From assembly GCA_905250025.1 (NCBI GenBank), contig CAJNOJ010000107.1, positions 1-64,000 of the forward strand: DNA of 64,000 nt. The letters run 5' to 3'. The DNA is from Adineta ricciae. Taxonomy: Eukaryota; Rotifera; Eurotatoria; Adinetida; Adinetidae. Within the stretch, counting starts at the first letter, position 1, and each line of letters begins with the position of its first letter. Made by a program: the position numbers and the translations under genes. This document shows, piece by piece, positions 59,928-64,000 of this stretch. The notes beneath the pieces were generated by a model, which was given only the letters and a program-made list of their open reading frames with translations, did no database searches and had not been told where the DNA came from.

Positions 59928-61363
59928 TATACTTCCAGCAAAAACGAGTAGAGGTAGAAGATTTTATACAACAATCTAAAATGAAGAAAAACATGATGAG
60001 TAACTAAATTTTCTACTCAATTATCAATGAACATCTTACGAGCTTAAAATAAACAAGACAAAACTTCCTTTAAAAGATTCTAAACTATGCTTATTTATTC
60101 ACATGAAAAGCACGTGTAAGTTCATAGTCCTCGTTATGTTGCAAAAAGTCCATTCTTTATATACAGCTTGACGTGTCATGTTACTAATCGTCCATGAGTA
60201 CAATTCAACAAAATGTCATGTTGCCAACTGATGAATATCAAATATCTTGTATTTTCGTATGCGGAAATCGGAGTTGACTGACTTGACTTTGTTCTAGTTG
60301 AATTTGGCGAGTAAATATGATGATAATCGCAAAATGAGATGCTAAATCTTCGAGAGAAACAAGTTACCAACGCATGAAAAGTCTGTTTTATCATGCTTAA
60401 GCGATCTCGGTTTCTTTTTCTTTTGAGCGAATAGAATTTTACAAAGACGTCATCTATTTTCATTGCCAGAAAGAGATTTGGTTATTGAAAAAACTTCAAT
60501 TATTTTTCTACTCGCCTTCAATGTCAACCATGTGCATGACACTACCGAACGTGTATGTCGGAAATCTCACTCCTAGACATCTTTACAAGTACAATCCTTC
60601 GAGGCTTTTGTCAACATCAATAAACAAGCTTAGCTATGCAAATTTCCTCCATGCACACTTGCTTTCCACTAACAATTCTCACGCTATTTCGTATTTCATT
60701 GTTCAGTATTAATTGATTCATTCATACGCTATAAATACCTTGGCATTTTATTTTATAGAACGATTTTCTACATTGGAATACGATATAATGCCTTCTAAAA
60801 ACATTGACACATTTATTCCGCAAGATGGCCTATTCATTCAGGGTCAATAACAATCTATTCGAAGGCACCATTTTGCGCCTGTATTGTTTTGACACATTGA
60901 TAATAGATTATTCATAATGAATTTGTTCACTTGTCGTCTGTTCGTTAGTAACTGACAGCAAATTGAAATATTTCTGACAAAAAAATTACTTTCTATGATG
61001 CGTTTAGATTTAAAGATTTTTTTTGACGAGGCCTTATGTTCTCATCCGCTAAATTAAACTGTCTTCATTATAATATTTTCAAAGCTCGAGGGATACGATG
61101 TCATCGACAGTTTCTATTGACGAAGATATATACTCTTTTCAAGAGCTTGATCAAGTTTGTACGGAGCAAACGGATTTTTATTTCATCATTAATAAGCTAT
61201 GGGAGTATTTCTTTTTAATTTGCATTAGCATTTTTGTGAGATTGGTGCGAAAGGTGAGAATTTGATCAAGATTTAGATAAATCTCGCGTTTTTTTTTCCT
61301 TCTATTTTTGACGTCTACACAATGTCTTCTTTTTTTTTGTAAACATTTTGTGTGAGAATCGTC
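59928..61363. other. Intergenic region
   Basis: About 1.4 kb upstream of both the ART-TPR gene (-) and the EF-hand gene (+). AT-rich, no gene recognised. Confidence 0.4.
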
Positions 61364-62321
61364 ATGGGTGACGATACAACCAGTAATCAACGAGCGACAG
61401 TACTTCGTGATGCAGGTAATTGATATTCTTTGAAATTATATGAGAAAATTTCGTATGATTCTGTTAGAAATTGCCATACTGGCTGCAAATTCGAAACTTA
61501 ATGAAAGAGGTAACGAGAATTACAATAAGATCGTCCTATAAAACTGCCTTTCGACTATTTTGTTCTTTAGAAATACGTGAGTTGTACGATGTAAGTGATC
61601 GTATTGCCGTCCGATGGGTCTTACCTATGTTTGATTTGTTAGGAATTTCTAACTGCAGATATGTCCGGTACGGGAAGAATCAATAAAGAGCAATTCTGTA
61701 GATATTATAAACAACTCGTGGGTAGTGAACATGGACTTGATGATATCGCTAAGTATGATAAATAACTGCAAAGATTTGACTTTCGTTATTGATAATTCAG
61801 AAATGTATTTACTGTTTTCGATGTGGATCACGATGGGACAATTGATTTCAGCGAATTCGTTTTAGCTAATGCTATTGAAATGAAGAACGATCCGGATAGT
61901 GTTTTAGAATTTTCATTTCACATGTAAATGCTTTGGACAAAAAGTTCTATTCGAACTCAAAGTCAATTTTCGTTTTCCAGGATCGATACATCAGGTGATG
62001 AACATGTTAACTTCGATGAAATTGTCGCGTTTGTCGAAAAAGGAGTAAGTTCAAATATGAAAACAATCGTCCGAATTCAATTGGTTTTTATTTTCTCTCA
62101 GTTGAAATTAGGTATTACGAATGAAGACAAAACTATAATTGATGCAAAGCAAATAACCAGAGACATATTCGCAATGTTTGGAATAAACAAAACACAGAAA
62201 TTAAACAAACAACAATTCGTATCCGGGTACGAGCTTTAACATGTGTTATTCGATCGTTGGAATTTCATTGTCATTTAGATGTAAGAGAAATCAAGTTCTT
62301 TCTCACGTATTCGGAATGTGA
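61364..62321 (+). CDS. Four-EF-hand calcium sensor (NCS/calcineurin-B-like)
   Basis: Eight small exons: 61364-61415, 61468-61509, 61571-61590, 61643-61752, 61801-61923, 61981-62044, 62102-62226 and 62279-62321; 193 codons (192 aa). The start MGDDTT allows N-myristoylation. EF-hands visible: ADMSGTGRINKEQF, FDVDHDGTIDFSEF (canonical loop), IDTSGDEHVNFDEI (canonical loop) and a degenerate FGINKTQKLNKQQF. The spacing and length suit the neuronal-calcium-sensor, calcineurin-B or calaxin group; I cannot pick among them. The smallest exon (20 nt) is supported because both adjacent phases close and it completes the first EF-hand helix. Confidence 0.85.
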
Positions 62322-63081
62322 TAAATCCATCCGACGAAAGATTTACGTACTTAGCTTTGAATTATAGATCATTTCAAAAGCTGATGTGTTTCTTATTAAT
62401 AAAACTTGCTTTTAATGACTTGCTATTGATAGTTGGTTTTCTCTTGTATGTGAAGAGAAGAGACGCGAGAGGAAACAACTTTCTTCATTCGTTAGGTTAC
62501 ATTTGCCGTATGAATAAGTAGAAGACACGGAAATTGAACGAGAAAATGAATTTTCGTTGGTTGCACATGTAGATTGCACGAGAAAAGAATATATGATTTA
62601 TTTATAATTTTATAACCGAGACGCCCATTCAGAATGCTTCACTAGCTTCATATAGAAAGCTGCTACGTTTGATGATCGTTAACTATATCGTCAGTTTGTG
62701 CGCTAATGACTTTCCTCGTTCCGTTTTATTTGTTTGGTAGAAACATTAATAAATGATTCTATCTTATGCGCTCTTCATTTGTAGATGGTGAGTTTATTAA
62801 GAATTCATTTCATAATTCATACGCTTCTGAGTATGAAGGGAGAAAACGCACATAAGCCAAGTCTATTAACTTCATAGTAGGCCCCCTCTCTCATCAATAC
62901 GCCTTAAAGTGCATTACTGTATATTAGCATCATTTCCGTTTGAAAAAATGTTGTTATACTTGATGCAAAAAGAAAAACAGCTTGGTGTTTTTCTCCTATT
63001 TTAGAGGAGAAAAGAACGGTATATTAAGTTAGAGAAACGACATTGACGTTCTAAATTTACTTTCATATAAATTCATTTAAC
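62322..63081. other. Intergenic region
   Basis: About 0.76 kb before the MetE-like gene. No gene or repeat seen. Confidence 0.4.
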
Positions 63082-64000
63082 ATGAAAAAAGTAGGTTATG
63101 AGAAAATGATCGTTCATTTTGAGCATCGAATTCGTATGTTTTGTTAGATAAATATTCCAACTGAACCAGTCGGATCCATTCCACGTCCACATGAATTGAT
63201 TCTTGCTCAACGAAATTATCATCAAGGTCGACTTGTTTTGGATCGATTACATGATTATTACATACGAGCTATCCAAATGACAATCCAAGGACTCGAAGAA
63301 ACGGGTTCGCCTGTGATCACTGATGGTGAACAAACGAAACCGTCATTTCTCACATATCCCATATTTGTCCTATTTAATGATTATTATACATTCTCGACAG
63401 ATTGTTTTTCATTGAAATTCACTGATGGTCATCAGAGATTATTGCCACGTTTGATCAAAGCACCTTTTCGCTATGCTGTTTATGCTCATACATATATCGA
63501 TAATGCCAAACAAATCACACAATTACCAATCAAGTAACCGACTGTTTGTTGTTTGCAATGAATGTCGAACTTAATATATATGTTGTAGACAAGCGGTGAT
63601 CACGGCATCGGCGTTATCGATGGTCTATCCGAAAGCAACGATTCGAGGCTATTCACATGAGCAATTCTTGGATGATTTAACAAATGAATGTGAAAAAGAT
63701 ATTCGGTTGTGTTTGGAAAGTGGTGCACATTGTGTACAACTTGATTTTACCGAAGCTCGTTTTGCATTAAAAGTGGATCCAAGCGGACAATTATTACGCG
63801 ATTTTGTTCAATTGAACAATCAAGTTCTCGATCGTTTTGCTTTTCGAGAACAACATCGACTTGGTGTTCATATTTGTTCTGGTTAGTAAATCTATGTTTT
63901 CAAAATGAATTCATTTCTTATGATTAGGTGACGATGGGGATTGTTGTTCATCGTATGAAATCAATTACCTCGATATACTTCCTTCGTTATTTCAATTACA
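63082..64000 (+). CDS. MetE/UROD-like TIM-barrel protein, cut by the window end
   Basis: 5' part of a gene resembling the catalytic domain of cobalamin-independent methionine synthase (short YxjG/YxjH-like members). Exons 63082-63090, 63148-63533, 63589-63881 and 63928 to beyond 64000, all in phase. A three-codon first exon (MKK) joins INIPTEPVGSIPRPHEL, the characteristic start of this family. Further landmarks are PVITDGEQTKPSF, a QLDFTEARFALK stretch and GVHICSGDDGDCCSSYE, where family members carry the zinc-binding His and Cys. The folate-binding N-terminal half of full MetE is missing. Family spread is mainly bacterial, fungal and plant, so horizontal origin is possible. The exact substrate is not predictable. 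3' end lies outside the window. Confidence 0.85.

Noticed and set aside
1-64000. CRISPR arrays, bacterial operons, riboswitches, rRNA or tRNA genes
   Set aside because: No regularly spaced repeats, ribosome-binding-site patterns or RNA-gene signatures were seen; the sequence behaves as eukaryotic DNA.

Overview
The window looks like animal nuclear DNA, most probably from a bdelloid rotifer (Adineta/Rotaria type). Evidence: AT-rich sequence; dense genes on both strands; many very short GT-AG introns (about 45-65 nt); animal-only genes (plexin, troponin I, TRPM channel, BTB-BACK-PHR protein, RIG-I-like helicase) beside genes of bacterial, fungal or algal flavour (Rieske oxygenase, NnrU-like methyltransferase, MetE-like protein, DraG-type ADP-ribosylglycohydrolase). 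Species is inference; the exon models were built by hand from splice sites and reading frame, and nearly all close to an exact multiple of three.

Layout. 0.3-2.1 kb: alkaline phosphatase (-). 2.6-7.4 kb: 19-exon TRPM channel (+). 7.7-10 kb: ADP-ribosylglycohydrolase (-). 11.2-12.8 kb: UBASH3/STS-like histidine phosphatase (+). 13-15.4 kb: two fold-back repeats, one sitting in a dead channel pseudogene. 17-22.8 kb: three tandem pentameric ligand-gated channel genes without the Cys-loop cysteines (+). 23-25.6 kb: two tandem troponin I genes (-). 26-27.8 kb: BTBD1/2/3/6-like protein (-). 30.1-36.7 kb: divergent plexin (+). 36.9-37.5 kb: unrecognised small gene (-). 37.9-38.2 kb: His- then Gly/Phe-rich small protein (+). 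38.7-42.1 kb: secreted astacin protease fused to a catalytically dead trypsin domain (-), with a degenerate partial copy at 43.4-44.3 kb. 44.6-45.9 kb: Rieske oxygenase (-). 46.5-47.1 kb: SVIP-like p97 cofactor (-). 47.4-48.3 kb: ADP-ribosyltransferase (+). 48.4-50.9 kb: DPP5-like S9 peptidase with a one-base frameshift (-). 51.7-52.7 kb: orphan GPCR (-). 54.7-55.6 kb: membrane methyltransferase (+). 55.8-58.2 kb: CARD-less RIG-I-like receptor (+), tail to tail with an ADP-ribosyltransferase-TPR fusion (58.2-59.9 kb, -). 61.4-62.3 kb: four-EF-hand calcium sensor (+). 63.1 kb to the edge: 5' part of a MetE-like gene (+).

Themes. The window carries writers (two ART-fold genes) and an eraser (DraG-type hydrolase) of ADP-ribose, a dsRNA-sensor-type helicase, several receptors or channels (TRPM, pLGIC trio, plexin, GPCR) and extracellular or membrane hydrolases. 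Most genes are independent units; convergent pairs are tightly packed (13 nt between the stop codons of the helicase and the ART-TPR gene). The most unusual items are the tandem Cys-less pLGIC family with its disrupted pseudogene and the live-metalloprotease/dead-serine-protease fusion.
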